A stretch of 64,000 nucleotides of DNA from Marinobacterium litorale DSM 23545 (lineage in GTDB: Bacteria > Pseudomonadota > Gammaproteobacteria > Pseudomonadales > Balneatricaceae), in assembly GCF_000428985.1 (NCBI RefSeq), contig NZ_AUAZ01000006.1:118097-182096 (forward strand), given 5' to 3'. Each line of letters begins with the position of its first letter. The stretch's first letter is position 1. The notes beneath the pieces were generated by a model that worked only from the letters and a program-made list of their open reading frames with translations, was not told where the DNA came from and did not search any database. The position numbers and the translations under genes are program-made. Below are positions 34,330-43,667 of this stretch, piece by piece.

Positions 34330-35039
34330 GACGACTCCCGCACAAACTGGTAACCCTGGCCGCGAATGGTTTTAATCAGAGCACCCGGATCAGCGACCCA
34401 CGGCGAGAGCTTCTGCCTCACCCGACTGACATGAACATCCAGCGCCCGGTCATAGGCGGTCAGCTTACGGTGCAACACCAGCTCGGTCAGTTGCTCCTTA
34501 CTCATGACACGCCCCGCGCTGGCCATCAGATAAGCCAGTACATTGAACTCAGCGCTGGTCAGCTCCACCGGTTCTCCGGCCACTGTTACCGTGCGCAAGC
34601 CTGGATCCAGGCGCACACCTTCAAGCTCAATAACCCCGGAGGGGAACAGCTCGCCACGCTCCGGTGCCGTTGCGCCGGCCCTTCTCAATACGGCGCGCAC
34701 CCGGGCCAGCAACTCCCGGGGGTTACAGGGTTTAGGCAGGTAGTCATCGGCTCCCATCTCAAGCCCAAGAATCCGGTCGATCTCATCGCCGCGCCCGGTC
34801 AGCATGACCACCGGTATCTGAATGCGGGGCCGTAACTGCTGTAGCAACTCCAAACCGCTTAACCCCGGCATCTGGATATCCAGCACCATAAGATCAAAGT
34901 TTTCACCCCCGGCAAACCGCTGCTGCGCCGCCTCAGCGCTGTGGCAGGCTGTTACCCGGTACCCTTCATGCTGCAGGTAATCCGTGAGCAGATCACACAG
35001 GGCCTGGTCGTCATCCACCAACAGCAGACGTTCATTCAT
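34326..35039 (-). CDS. cpxR: CpxR-type DNA-binding response regulator
   Basis: A 237-residue OmpR/PhoB-family regulator. ATG 35039 (MNERLLLVDDDQ) is preferred to the upstream one because the receiver begins here. Phosphoacceptor Asp54 is in FDLMVLDIQMPG, and the winged-helix DNA-binding domain has LTSAEFNVLAYLMASAGRVMSKEQL and a C-terminal KTIRGQGYQFV. It lies divergent from a Spy/CpxP-like gene, with a CpxR box in the shared region. Confidence 0.9.
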   Translation of the reverse strand: MNERLLLVDDDQALCDLLTDYLQHEGYRVTACHSAEAAQQRFAGGENFDLMVLDIQMPGLSGLELLQQLRPRIQIPVVMLTGRGDEIDRILGLEMGADDYLPKPCNPRELLARVRAVLRRAGATAPERGELFPSGVIELEGVRLDPGLRTVTVAGEPVELTSAEFNVLAYLMASAGRVMSKEQLTELVLHRKLTAYDRALDVHVSRVRQKLSPWVADPGALIKTIRGQGYQFVRESS

Positions 35040-35103
35040 CTTTGTTACTCCAACTTTCACCTCACGACCTATATTAAGCGTTTACTGGTCGATTGCGTTT
35101 CCC

Positions 35104-35118
35104 TTTACCAAACTTTAC
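35104..35118. promoter_or_regulatory. CpxR box between the response regulator and the Spy/CpxP-like gene
   Basis: TTTACCAAACTTTAC is a perfect inverse of the CpxR consensus GTAAA-N5-GTAAA. It lies 65 bp from the regulator start and 77 bp from the Spy-like start, so it can serve both. Confidence 0.85.
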
Positions 35119-35194
35119 CCGCCGCTAACCCAACTTATCAGGCGATATGCGCATACTGAACCCATCAAAAGAGACACAAACAGGAGCGTTCACA

Positions 35195-35689
35195 ATGTCG
35201 ACTACAAACAAACGTAAATGGGTTATCGCCGGCCTGGCCGCCACACTGGTGGCAGGCTCAACCATAGGCATCGCCGTCGCCCACGAGCGGGGCGATCGCG
35301 GCGAGCGTTTTGCCCGGATGCTGGAGCTGAGCCCGGAACAGCAGACACAGATGCAAAGCCTGTGGGAGCAAAAAATGGAAGCCCGTGATGCAAAGCAGGC
35401 GCAATCACCACGCGGCGCGATGATGGCGCTGGACCCGCGTTCCGACAGTTTTCAGGCCGATGTGGATAAGTTGATTGAGCAGGCCCAGGCCCGGGTGGAA
35501 GAGCGCATTCGCCAGCACGCGCAGATGCGCGAGCAGATGAGCGAGATCCTTACTGACGCGCAGTACGACAAGCTGCAGACCATGATGGCCAAACGCGGCG
35601 AACATTATGGCAAGAGCTTCGAATCTTATCATGGTGGTGACAAGGGGTGGGGCAGGCACCACGATGGCGACGGACGCAACTGCCGTTAA
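35195..35689 (+). CDS. Spy/CpxP-family periplasmic stress protein
   Basis: A 164-residue protein with a signal peptide (KWVIAGLAATLVAGSTIGIAVA, cut after AVA-H). ATG 35195 has AGGAG nine bases upstream. The mature part has the LTxxQ-like pairs of the family: LSPEQQTQMQ and LTDAQYDKLQTMM, with long helices between. It is methionine- and histidine-rich (MMALDPRSDSF, HGGDKGWGRHHDGDGRNC). Family members are chaperones or inhibitors of the Cpx kinase. Confidence 0.88.
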   Translation: MSTTNKRKWVIAGLAATLVAGSTIGIAVAHERGDRGERFARMLELSPEQQTQMQSLWEQKMEARDAKQAQSPRGAMMALDPRSDSFQADVDKLIEQAQARVEERIRQHAQMREQMSEILTDAQYDKLQTMMAKRGEHYGKSFESYHGGDKGWGRHHDGDGRNCR

Positions 35690-35730
35690 AACGGCCTATC
35701 GGGTTCGATTCTAACAACACCACACGCCCA

Positions 35731-35762
35731 AAAAACCCCGACCGGTCAGGATCGGGGTTTTG
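35731..35762. terminator. Bidirectional terminator between the Spy-like gene and trmB
   Basis: AAAACCCCGA pairs with TCGGGGTTTT around a ten-base loop. It ends in a T-run on both strands. Confidence 0.85.
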
Positions 35763-35809
35763 CTGTTGCGGCGCGTTTTACACGAATCACACGACCACTT
35801 TTATTTTAT

Positions 35810-36514
35810 TTACTCGATCCGCTCAAAGATCAGGTCCCAGACGCCGTGACCCAGCTTTTCACCGCGCTTCTGGAATTTAGTGACCGGCCGCCAATCGGGC
35901 TGCGGTGAGTACTCTCCCTCGCCCGCACTGTTGCGAAAACCGTCCGCGACAGACATAACCTCCATCATATGTTCGGCATAGTTTTCCCAGTCCGTCGCCA
36001 TATGGAAGGTTCCGCCCAGACTCAACTTGCGACGGATGGCCTGCGCGAACTCAGGCTGGACAATACGTCGTTTGTGGTGACGCTTCTTGGGCCAGGGGTC
36101 CGGGAAGAAAAGCTGCACCCCCGCCAGGCTATTATCAGGGATGCACTGCGCCAGTACTTCGACAGCATCATCACAATAGACGCGTATATTATCGAGCCCC
36201 TCCTCCCGAACGCGGGCCAGCAAACGTCCCACACCCGGCGGGTGCACTTCGATACCGATAAAGCCCTTTTCAGGAGCCCTGCGCGCCATCTCGATCAGCG
36301 AATCCCCCATACCAAACCCGATCTCCAGAACCACCGGTTTGGGCTCCCCAAACAGGGTATTCAGATCCAAACGCCCGCCGGAAAGCTCAAGGCCGTAGAG
36401 CGGCCAGTTCTCTTTCAGTGCCCGCTCCTGCCCTTCGGTCATACGTCCGGCACGGACAACAAAGCTACGCACGTTCCGCATCGGACGCGGCTGCTGTTCT
36501 GTTTCGCTCATCAA
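35810..36514 (-). CDS. trmB: tRNA (guanine-N7-)-methyltransferase TrmB
   Basis: A 234-residue AdoMet-dependent enzyme with [16 protein letters not shown] (motif I), NIRVYCDDA and the family signature [15 protein letters not shown]. It methylates G46 in many tRNAs. It follows thiG on the same strand, as in Pseudomonas. Confidence 0.95.
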   Translation of the reverse strand: MMSETEQQPRPMRNVRSFVVRAGRMTEGQERALKENWPLYGLELSGGRLDLNTLFGEPKPVVLEIGFGMGDSLIEMARRAPEKGFIGIEVHPPGVGRLLARVREEGLDNIRVYCDDAVEVLAQCIPDNSLAGVQLFFPDPWPKKRHHKRRIVQPEFAQAIRRKLSLGGTFHMATDWENYAEHMMEVMSVADGFRNSAGEGEYSPQPDWRPVTKFQKRGEKLGHGVWDLIFERIE

Positions 36515-36561
36515 TCCAGGTTCTCAAACAGCTGCGGGACGGCTGATGCCGCCCCGGGTCA

Positions 36562-37356
36562 TCAATTAATCAGGCCACTCGTCGGTGAAGAGGCACTGGC
36601 ATAGGCTCGGCGCGGCATGCGACCTGCCAGGTAGGCTTCACGCCCGGCCTCCACGGCTTTGCGCATGGCGCTGGCCATCAATACCGGTTTCTGCGCGGCC
36701 GCGATGGCGGTATTCATCAGCACACCAGCGCACCCCATCTCCATGGCGACGGCCGCATCGGACGCTGTACCCACGCCCGCATCGACGATGATCGGCACCT
36801 GAGCCTCTTCCATGATCAGACGAATATTGTGGGGATTTACGATCCCCAGTCCTGAGCCGATCAGCGAGCCCAGCGGCATCACCGCCACGCATCCGATCTC
36901 TTCAAGACGCTTGGCAACAATCGGATCATCATTGGTGTAAACCATCACCTTGAAGCCGTCCTTAACCAGGGTTTCAGCGGCGGAGAGAGTTTCCACAATA
37001 TTGGGGTAGAGGGTTTTTTGATCGCCCAACACTTCCAGCTTAACCAGATCATGACCATCCAGCAGTTCACGCGCCAGCCGACAGGTACGCACCGCATCAT
37101 CAGCGCTGTAGCAGCCCGCCGTGTTGGGCAGAATAGTGTACTTATCGGGGCTCACCACATCCAGCAGATTAGGCTCATCCGGGTTCTGGCCGATATTGGT
37201 GCGGCGTACAGCAACGGTGACGATTTCCGCACCACTGGCGGTGATCGCCTCTCCGGTTTCCTGCAGATCCTTGTATTTGCCGGTACCTACCAGCAAACGG
37301 GATCCATATGATTGTCCGGCGATAACCAGTTCATCTTTCTGCGGCTGATCTGACAT
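36562..37356 (-). CDS. thiG: Thiazole synthase ThiG
   Basis: A 264-residue TIM-barrel enzyme with [41 protein letters not shown] and the phosphate-binding end [31 protein letters not shown]. It joins deoxyxylulose phosphate, dehydroglycine and the ThiS thiocarboxylate to make the thiazole of thiamine. It lies 65 bp downstream of thiS. No TPP riboswitch was seen. Confidence 0.95.
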   Translation of the reverse strand: MSDQPQKDELVIAGQSYGSRLLVGTGKYKDLQETGEAITASGAEIVTVAVRRTNIGQNPDEPNLLDVVSPDKYTILPNTAGCYSADDAVRTCRLARELLDGHDLVKLEVLGDQKTLYPNIVETLSAAETLVKDGFKVMVYTNDDPIVAKRLEEIGCVAVMPLGSLIGSGLGIVNPHNIRLIMEEAQVPIIVDAGVGTASDAAVAMEMGCAGVLMNTAIAAAQKPVLMASAMRKAVEAGREAYLAGRMPRRAYASASSPTSGLIN

Positions 37357-37421
37357 TTGATAATCCTGCGTTGCTATTCAGTTCATGAGAGTCAATTCAA
37401 GGAAACCCCACGGAGGCCCGC

Positions 37422-37622
37422 TCAACCGCCTCCGATGGCATGCACCACCTCAACCTGATCACCCGCCTTGAGCGCGGTGGTCGGGTGTTCGCTGCGCGGG
37501 ACAATTTCCATGTTCAGCTCGATGGCGATCCGTTTGCCGGCCAAACCCAGCTGATCAATCAGATCGCTGAGACTCGTACACTGACTGGCATCGAACGCTT
37601 CACCGTTGACCTGTATCTGCAT
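37422..37622 (-). CDS. thiS: Sulfur carrier protein ThiS
   Basis: A 66-residue ubiquitin-like protein ending in the needed double glycine (HAIGGG). It begins MQIQVNGEAFDASQCTSL. The C-terminal glycine is thiocarboxylated and gives sulfur to ThiG. Its start overlaps the end of the upstream DUF423 gene by 23 bases. Confidence 0.93.
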   Translation of the reverse strand: MQIQVNGEAFDASQCTSLSDLIDQLGLAGKRIAIELNMEIVPRSEHPTTALKAGDQVEVVHAIGGG

Positions 37623-38001
37623 GCTTTTTACCCCCAGTAAACAGCGCGGTGGCCAGAGCCAGCCAACCGCCCATCAAAGAAAGTCCGCCTATGGGCGTCA
37701 CGATCCCCAGATAGTGGACACCGGTGCCCGCTAAGAGGTAGAGACTGCCGCTGAACAGCAGAATCCCCAGTAGAAACAGCGCGCCACTAAGCGCCAGCAG
37801 CGGATGCCTGCGCCGTTGCATCAGCAATCCCACCGCCAGCAACGCCAGCACATGGTAAAACTGATAGGTCACCCCGGTTTGAAATACATCCAGCATTCGG
37901 GCCGAGAGCTGGTCGCGTAAACCATGTGCGGCAAAGGCTCCGAGCGCTACGGAAAGGGCGCCAAGCAGGGCAGCACAGCCAAGTATCAAACGGGCGGACA
38001 T
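37600..38001 (-). CDS. DUF423 small membrane protein (YgdD-like)
   Basis: A 133-residue protein with four transmembrane segments; the GAFAAHGLRDQLSARMLDVFQTGVTYQFYHVLALL segment marks DUF423. The start MSARLIL at 38001 has GGAG eight bases upstream, and upstream ATGs add an unusual tail. The function is unknown. Confidence 0.85.
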   Translation of the reverse strand: MSARLILGCAALLGALSVALGAFAAHGLRDQLSARMLDVFQTGVTYQFYHVLALLAVGLLMQRRRHPLLALSGALFLLGILLFSGSLYLLAGTGVHYLGIVTPIGGLSLMGGWLALATALFTGGKKHADTGQR

Positions 38002-38060
38002 CCACGACTCCGGTTCACGGCTTTCGGATGGGTGCATAGTATACGCGTTGACGGGGCGGG

Positions 38061-38101
38061 AAAAAAACAAGGCCGTCCGGGCTGATTGCCCGACGGCCTT
38101 G
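38061..38101 (-). terminator. Terminator of rpoH
   Basis: AAGGCCGTCCGGGC pairs with its complement (GCCCGACGGCCTT) around TGATT. On the minus strand a T-run follows. Confidence 0.85.
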
Positions 38102-38118
38102 CTGGGATCAGAAAACGA

Positions 38119-38979
38119 TCAGGCAGCCAGCGTCATTGCGGCTTTGATCTTTTTCATGGCGTTCTTCTCCAACTGACGGATCCGCTCGGCGGATACACCA
38201 TACCTGTCAGCCAGATCATGCAGAGTTGCTTTCTCTTCGCTGAGCCAGCGCTGCATCAGAATATCCCGGCTACGCTCGTCCAGCGACTCCAGCGCTCCCA
38301 TCAGCTGACGCTGGGAGCTTTGTTCCCAGTCAGCCGCCTCCAGCTGAGCTGCCGGATCACCACTGTGATCCTCCAGATACCCAGCCGGTGCCTGATAGGC
38401 GTTGTCGTCATCGCTGTCGGTGGGCGCATCAAAGGCGGTATCGGTGGAGGCCAGCCGACCTTCCATCTGACGCACAGCCTTAACATCAACGCCCAGGTCT
38501 GCCGCCACTGCCTCAACTTCATCATTGCTCATCCAGCCCAGTCCTTTTTTCTGCGAGCGCAGATTAAAGAACAGCTTGCGCTGAGCCTTGGTGGTAGCGA
38601 TTTTGACAATCCGCCAGTTACGCAGGATAAATTCGTGCATCTCGGCTTTGATCCAGTGTACGGCGAAAGAAACCAACCGCACGCCCATGGTCGGATCAAA
38701 GCGTTTGACCGCCTTCATCAAGCCCACGTTGCCTTCCTGAATCAGGTCGCCCAGTGGCAGACCATACCCCGTATAGCTACGCGCAATATGCACCACGAAA
38801 CGCAGGTGGGACATAACCAGTTGACGCGCAGCCTCCAGATCATTTTGATAATGCAGCCTTTCGGCCAGCTCCCGCTCCTCCTCTGCTGTGAGGATCGGGA
38901 TAGTGCTCACGCTCTGCACATAGGCTTCGACATTGCGGCCTGGTGAGAGTTGTTCGACAACTTGTAAGCTCGTGCCCAT
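38119..38979 (-). CDS. rpoH: RNA polymerase sigma-32 factor RpoH
   Basis: A 286-residue sigma factor of the RpoH length. Region 2 has [19 protein letters not shown] and [28 protein letters not shown]; the RpoH box reads [13 protein letters not shown]. Region 4 ends [18 protein letters not shown]. It directs heat-shock genes. It follows ftsX on the same strand with a 145-bp gap that may hold its own promoters. Confidence 0.96.
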   Translation of the reverse strand: MGTSLQVVEQLSPGRNVEAYVQSVSTIPILTAEEERELAERLHYQNDLEAARQLVMSHLRFVVHIARSYTGYGLPLGDLIQEGNVGLMKAVKRFDPTMGVRLVSFAVHWIKAEMHEFILRNWRIVKIATTKAQRKLFFNLRSQKKGLGWMSNDEVEAVAADLGVDVKAVRQMEGRLASTDTAFDAPTDSDDDNAYQAPAGYLEDHSGDPAAQLEAADWEQSSQRQLMGALESLDERSRDILMQRWLSEEKATLHDLADRYGVSAERIRQLEKNAMKKIKAAMTLAA

Positions 38980-39124
38980 TGAAGGAGTGACCTCACTATA
39001 AATCCAGAAGGATTGAAACCTGTATTACGACCGCGTTAACGAACCGAAGTTCCCAGTACCTGAACACTTCAGTCAGCTATCGGACAGGAAAAAATAGCGT
39101 TTGAAGACAAGAAACGCAAGGGGT

Positions 39125-40096
39125 TCAGCCCGGTTCTATATCGCGTAAGTGACGTCCCACCGCAAGCCAGGCCCCGCCAAGCCCCAGCAACAGCCCGACA
39201 GCCAACAGCAGGCTCGACTCGGACAGTTCCAGCCCATGTACCACAAAGCCATTGAGGTAAAGCGCCGCCAGCGCCTGCACCGGTTCACTGATCAGTGCCA
39301 GCGCCAACTGCGCCAGTAACCACGCCAACACGGCACCAAACAGGCCATACCAAAGTCCACTATAAAGAAACGGCCGCCGCACCCAGGCGTCAGTCGCACC
39401 CACCAGTTTGCTGACCAGAATTTCATCCCGTCGGCTCTCGATGGTCATGCGTACGGTGTTACCCACTACCAGCAACACCGTCAACGACAACAGACCGCCC
39501 AATACCCAGGCACCCCGCTCGGCCAGTGCCATAAAGGCGGCCAGTCGACGCACCCACTCCATATCCAGGCGCGCCTCTTCCACCTCCGGCAATGCGGCCA
39601 TCTCCTGCTGGATCGCCTCCAGCTGGTCAGGCTCACGGGTGGAGGGCATGAGAATAATCACCGCCGGCAGCGGGTTCTCGTCGAAGAACTCAAGCAGATC
39701 GTCAAAACGGGTATAAGCGCGAAAATCCTCCAGCCCCTTTTCCGGACTGATCAGCTCCACCGAACGCAGATCATCACGCAGCAGCAACGTGCGACTGAGC
39801 TGATCCAGTCGCTCCGGCGCAACACCGACCTCCAGATAGAGAGAGATATGCGGATCGGTCTCCAAACCGGCCGTAAGCTGATCCAGGTTTTTCAGCGCGG
39901 AGAAGATAAACGCCGGCAGGGCCAGAGCGATCGCTAAAACAGCCAAAGTCATCAGCGACGCCAGCGGCGTAACCAATAGCCGGGCCAACGCTTGATTGGA
40001 CACTCGATAATGGTTGCGGGACCAACTGCGAACACGGTCCCCAAGACCCACACGATGCTGGACCGCACCCCGTTTCTGCTCGCGTTTAGCCGCCAT
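39125..40096 (-). CDS. ftsX: Cell division protein FtsX
   Basis: A 323-residue membrane protein. ATG 40096 is preferred to 40114; either overlaps the end of ftsE. Four transmembrane segments (about 42-65, 200-222, 245-270 and 295-315) and a periplasmic loop between the first two. With FtsE it forms the ABC-type complex that activates septal murein hydrolases. Proline-rich DEIL-like coupling region: RRDEILVSKLVGATDAWVRRPF. Confidence 0.93.
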   Translation of the reverse strand: MAAKREQKRGAVQHRVGLGDRVRSWSRNHYRVSNQALARLLVTPLASLMTLAVLAIALALPAFIFSALKNLDQLTAGLETDPHISLYLEVGVAPERLDQLSRTLLLRDDLRSVELISPEKGLEDFRAYTRFDDLLEFFDENPLPAVIILMPSTREPDQLEAIQQEMAALPEVEEARLDMEWVRRLAAFMALAERGAWVLGGLLSLTVLLVVGNTVRMTIESRRDEILVSKLVGATDAWVRRPFLYSGLWYGLFGAVLAWLLAQLALALISEPVQALAALYLNGFVVHGLELSESSLLLAVGLLLGLGGAWLAVGRHLRDIEPG

Positions 40097-40754
40097 CCGA
40101 CACCAGCCTTCCATCCTTGAGAACCAGTACCCGATGATGCAGACGATTGATCAGCGATAGATCATGGCTGGCAATCAGTACCGTGGTTCCGATCCGGTTA
40201 AATTGCTCGAACAGGTGCATGATATCCTCCGACAGCGCCGGATCCAGGTTACCGGTGGGCTCATCGGCGAGCAGTAGTTTGGGCTTGTGAACAATCGCAC
40301 GGGCAATCCCCACCCGCTGCTGCTCCCCACTGGACAACGTCACCGGGTTGAGCTTCTCCCGGGAAAGTAGCCCCACTTTATCGAGCGCAGCTCTGACCCG
40401 TCGCGCGGCATCCACCGGATCGTAACCCGAGATCTGCAGAGGCAGCGCCACATTATCGAAAACACTGCGATCAAACAGTAATTGGTGGTTCTGAAAAACC
40501 ACACCGATATGGCGTCGATGATAGGGAATCTGCTTGCGTGGCAAGCGGGCCAGATCCTGCTCACCGACCCAGACTTCACCGCGGCTGGGCCGCTCCATCA
40601 GCATAATCAGCTTCAGCAGGGTACTTTTACCCGCCCCCGAGTGACCGGTCAGAAACGCCAGCTCACCCGAATCCAGGTCAAAATTGAGCCCCTTGAGGGC
40701 ATCATGGCCATTGGGGTAACGCTTGCCGACGTTACTGAAGCGGATTGCGGTCAT
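40086..40754 (-). CDS. ftsE: Cell division ATP-binding protein FtsE
   Basis: A 222-residue ABC ATPase: Walker A GHSGAGKSTLL, signature LSSGEQQRVGIARAI, Walker B LLLADEPTGNLD and a switch His in LIASHDLSLI. Partner of FtsX. Lies 17 bases after ftsY in one transcription unit ftsY-ftsE-ftsX. Confidence 0.96.
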   Translation of the reverse strand: MTAIRFSNVGKRYPNGHDALKGLNFDLDSGELAFLTGHSGAGKSTLLKLIMLMERPSRGEVWVGEQDLARLPRKQIPYHRRHIGVVFQNHQLLFDRSVFDNVALPLQISGYDPVDAARRVRAALDKVGLLSREKLNPVTLSSGEQQRVGIARAIVHKPKLLLADEPTGNLDPALSEDIMHLFEQFNRIGTTVLIASHDLSLINRLHHRVLVLKDGRLVSDGG

Positions 40755-40771
40755 TAGAAACAGTCCAAGGG

Positions 40772-42343
40772 TCAGTCAAACAGGGCCTGAACGAACTCAT
40801 CCGCCTCAAAGGGTCGCAGATCATCCACCTGCTCGCCAACCCCGATAAAGCGGATCGGCAGACCAAACTGCTTGGCGATGGCGAAGATGATCCCGCCCTT
40901 GGCCGTACCATCAAGCTTGGTCAGGGTGATGCCGGTAACACCTACAGATTCCTTGAACTGCTTGGCTTGGCTGATGGCGTTTTGGCCGGTACCGGCATCA
41001 AGCACAAGCATCACCTCATGGGGTGCACTCGGGTCCAGCTTCTGCATCACGCGGACAACCTTCTGCAGCTCCTGCATCAGGTTATCCTTATTCTGCAAGC
41101 GACCGGCGGTATCGGCGATCAATACATCGACCTCACGGGACTTGGCTGCCTGCAGCGCATCAAACAGCACCGATGCGGAATCCGCGCCGGTATGCTGAGC
41201 AATAACCGGAACGTTGTTACGCTCACCCCAAACCTGGAGCTGCTCCACCGCGGCGGCACGGAAGGTATCACCCGCCGCCAGCATGACCGACTTACCCTCG
41301 CTCTGATAGCGCTTGGCCAATTTGCCGATGGTAGTGGTTTTGCCGACCCCATTAACGCCGACCATCAGGATCACGGCTGGGGTCTTGTCGGCGGGCAGTA
41401 GCAGTGGATGCTCAACGCCGCCCAGGAGATCACCCAACTCCTCTTTCAGCGCTTCGCGCAGCGCCTCCGGATCCTTGAGCTGCTTGCGTTCAACACGATC
41501 GGTCAGGCGGGTAACAATCTCTGTGGTGGCTTCAACCCCCACATCCGCCATCAGCAACAGGGTCTCTATCTCTTCAAGCAGATCATCATCGATCTCCTTG
41601 GCGCCCATAAACAGGTTGCCAAGCTGCTCGGTCAAGCCCGCCTTGGTGCGGCTCAATCCACTCTTGATCCGATCGAACAGTCGCTTTTTCTGAACTTCCG
41701 GTTGCTCGGCAACAGCCTGTTGCGTTGCAGCTTCAGCTTCGGCTTTTGCCGCCGCTTCCGCCTGCTCTTTGGCTTCTCGCTCAGCCTTGGCCTTGGCTTC
41801 AGCCTCTGCTTGCGCCTGGGCTTCCAGCTCAGCCTGCCGTGCCGCTCCCTCTTCAGCCTGACGTGCGGCCAGCGCGGCTTTCTCTGCGGCCTCCTGCTCC
41901 TGACGAGCCTGCTGTTCCCGCGCGTCCTGCTCCGCCTTGAGCCTGGCGGCCTCCTCAGCCTCAGCTGCGCGTTCCGCCCGGGCCTGCTCCTCAGCAGCCG
42001 TCTGTTGACGCGCCTGCTCGTCAGCACGCGCTTTCTCGGCCGCGTCCGCCTCGGCTTTTTCTCGCACGACTCGCTCAACTTCGGCTTCGGCTTCGGCTTC
42101 GGCTTCGGCAACTGGAGCATCAGCCTGGGGTTCAACATCCGCTACCTTACTCTCGACCGCGTCTTGATCAGCTTTTTCAGTGGTCGGTGGTTCCGAGGGG
42201 GCCTCATTCTTATCCTCGACAGGCTCCGGCTTGGAGCGCAGGGCAAGAACAAGCAGGGTGATCAGGACCAGTGCGCCAGCGGCATAGGGCAAAAGCGACG
42301 GATCAAGACCGTTTTCTTGCATCCAGGTATAAAGAGCATCCAT
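40772..42343 (-). CDS. ftsY: Signal recognition particle receptor FtsY
   Basis: A 523-residue protein. It has a short N-terminal segment with a hydrophobic stretch (PYAAGALVLITLLVLAL), a long acidic A-domain rich in A, E and K (about 35-225) that includes five AE pairs from a hexanucleotide repeat, and the NG GTPase domain (about 226-523) with GVNGVGKTTTIGKLA, DTAGRLQNKDNLM and TKLDGTAKGG. It receives the SRP-ribosome complex at the membrane. It is the first gene of the unit with ftsE and ftsX. Confidence 0.96.
   Translation of the reverse strand: MDALYTWMQENGLDPSLLPYAAGALVLITLLVLALRSKPEPVEDKNEAPSEPPTTEKADQDAVESKVADVEPQADAPVAEAEAEAEAEVERVVREKAEADAAEKARADEQARQQTAAEEQARAERAAEAEEAARLKAEQDAREQQARQEQEAAEKAALAARQAEEGAARQAELEAQAQAEAEAKAKAEREAKEQAEAAAKAEAEAATQQAVAEQPEVQKKRLFDRIKSGLSRTKAGLTEQLGNLFMGAKEIDDDLLEEIETLLLMADVGVEATTEIVTRLTDRVERKQLKDPEALREALKEELGDLLGGVEHPLLLPADKTPAVILMVGVNGVGKTTTIGKLAKRYQSEGKSVMLAAGDTFRAAAVEQLQVWGERNNVPVIAQHTGADSASVLFDALQAAKSREVDVLIADTAGRLQNKDNLMQELQKVVRVMQKLDPSAPHEVMLVLDAGTGQNAISQAKQFKESVGVTGITLTKLDGTAKGGIIFAIAKQFGLPIRFIGVGEQVDDLRPFEADEFVQALFD
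42079..42109. repeat. Hexanucleotide tandem repeat (CTTCGG)5 in ftsY
   Basis: Five copies of CTTCGG encode the run AEAEAEAEAE in the acidic domain. Copy changes keep the frame and alter only the length of the acidic region. Confidence 0.85.
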
Positions 42344-42473
42344 ATATTCTGTAGTATCCGGGTAGCTGAGTGCTTCAACCGGCCAGACCGGTACGAAACA
42401 TCGTTCAAAGAATTCGAAGCGCGCTATCTTACCATAGCGCGGTTATTACCCAACCAGAGGATGGGAAAAGGCC

Positions 42474-43667
42474 GTGCCGTCGCCCAAGTACAAACCACTG
42501 TTTAATCGCCGCTATCTGCTGATCCTGGTCTGGGTGTTGCCGGTGGTGATTTTGCTGCTTCACCAGTACGCCGCGCAACCTTCAGCGCTTGAAAACCTGT
42601 CCTGGGATAGCCGCCGTCAGCACTATCTGATGCCAGCAGAAAACAGCCCGTCACGACTGGAGCTGTTGCTGCCAAGAACCGCAACCCTCAATGACACCGA
42701 CTGGATCGAAACCTCGGTAGCTCAGCAGGCTCTTCAGGCCCGAATCAGTGAACCGGATGTCCAGACACTGCTCGACCAACAGCAGTGGCAGCTGTCAGTG
42801 TCGAGTCAGCCGGCCTTCACGCTGCTGCAGCTCTCCTTTACCGAACCGCCCGAGCAGGAAGCGACAACCCGCTTGCTGAACCTGCTGCGAGAACAACCCT
42901 ACTTCGATTGGCGTAGCGCCCGTGACAGGCTTCAGGCACAGCGTTACCTGGCGTCTCAAAGCGCTCAATCGCACTTACTTTCCGCTTTTGGTGAAAAACT
43001 CCCACGCCCCGATCGCAGCATCGAAAGCCTCTATAGTCGCCTGTGGTGGACCGAGCCGCGCCGCCTTTTGATCGCCCAGGGCGATGCGAGCATAACCGAT
43101 CGCCCCCCTCAAGCCGCTCCGCCACCTAACCGGGACTGGAACCCGGGAGAATTCGCGCTTTCGACAGCTGAACTGCGCGGCCGAAGCAGCGATCAATGGC
43201 GGCTATTGGGCCAGCCACTGAATGCCCCGACCAACGGCACCGAGCTTGCCCATCAACGCCTCGTGGCGGAGTTGGTCTCGCTACTGCTTCCTACCCTGTT
43301 CCGGCAACAGGAGGACTACCGGTGGCTCTGGCAACCTTTGCTGGGCGGGGGCTATCAGGCACTGATCTGGAAAGGACGCCAGCTGGACCGGACGATGCTG
43401 GGGCAGTATCTGGCTGCTGAGCTCGACGCCGGTATTCTGGCAAAGGCCCAAGATCGCTTGCTGACCAGCCTGACGCGGATCGAGCAAAGTCAGCCCGAAC
43501 AATGGCTGCACCTGGTTGCACTCTACCGCCTGCCGCTGGACAGCCACCGCGCCTTTCGCGATACACTAAACCAAATTGATCTGGAGCAGGCCCGTACTCT
43601 GATCACCGAGCTGCTACCGCCCGACGACAGCTTCTACCTCTACTACACCGACAGGACGACTCCATGA
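42474..43667 (+). CDS. Membrane-anchored inactive M16 (pitrilysin-like) protein
   Basis: A 397-residue protein starting at GTG 42474 with GGGAAAAGG before it. A transmembrane anchor lies at about 13-32. The rest resembles M16 peptidase-like proteins found between ftsY and rsmD in Pseudomonas. The zinc motif HxxEH is absent, so it cannot act as a metalloprotease alone. Pseudomonas has an active M16 partner beside it; here no such partner is seen. The assignment rests on synteny and the C-terminal segment (LTSLTRIEQSQPEQWLHLVALY) and is moderate. Confidence 0.6.
   Translation: MPSPKYKPLFNRRYLLILVWVLPVVILLLHQYAAQPSALENLSWDSRRQHYLMPAENSPSRLELLLPRTATLNDTDWIETSVAQQALQARISEPDVQTLLDQQQWQLSVSSQPAFTLLQLSFTEPPEQEATTRLLNLLREQPYFDWRSARDRLQAQRYLASQSAQSHLLSAFGEKLPRPDRSIESLYSRLWWTEPRRLLIAQGDASITDRPPQAAPPPNRDWNPGEFALSTAELRGRSSDQWRLLGQPLNAPTNGTELAHQRLVAELVSLLLPTLFRQQEDYRWLWQPLLGGGYQALIWKGRQLDRTMLGQYLAAELDAGILAKAQDRLLTSLTRIEQSQPEQWLHLVALYRLPLDSHRAFRDTLNQIDLEQARTLITELLPPDDSFYLYYTDRTTP

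Noticed and set aside
37357..37421. TPP riboswitch ahead of thiG or thiS
   Set aside because: No CTGAGA or ACCTGA thi-box parts in the gap or before thiS.
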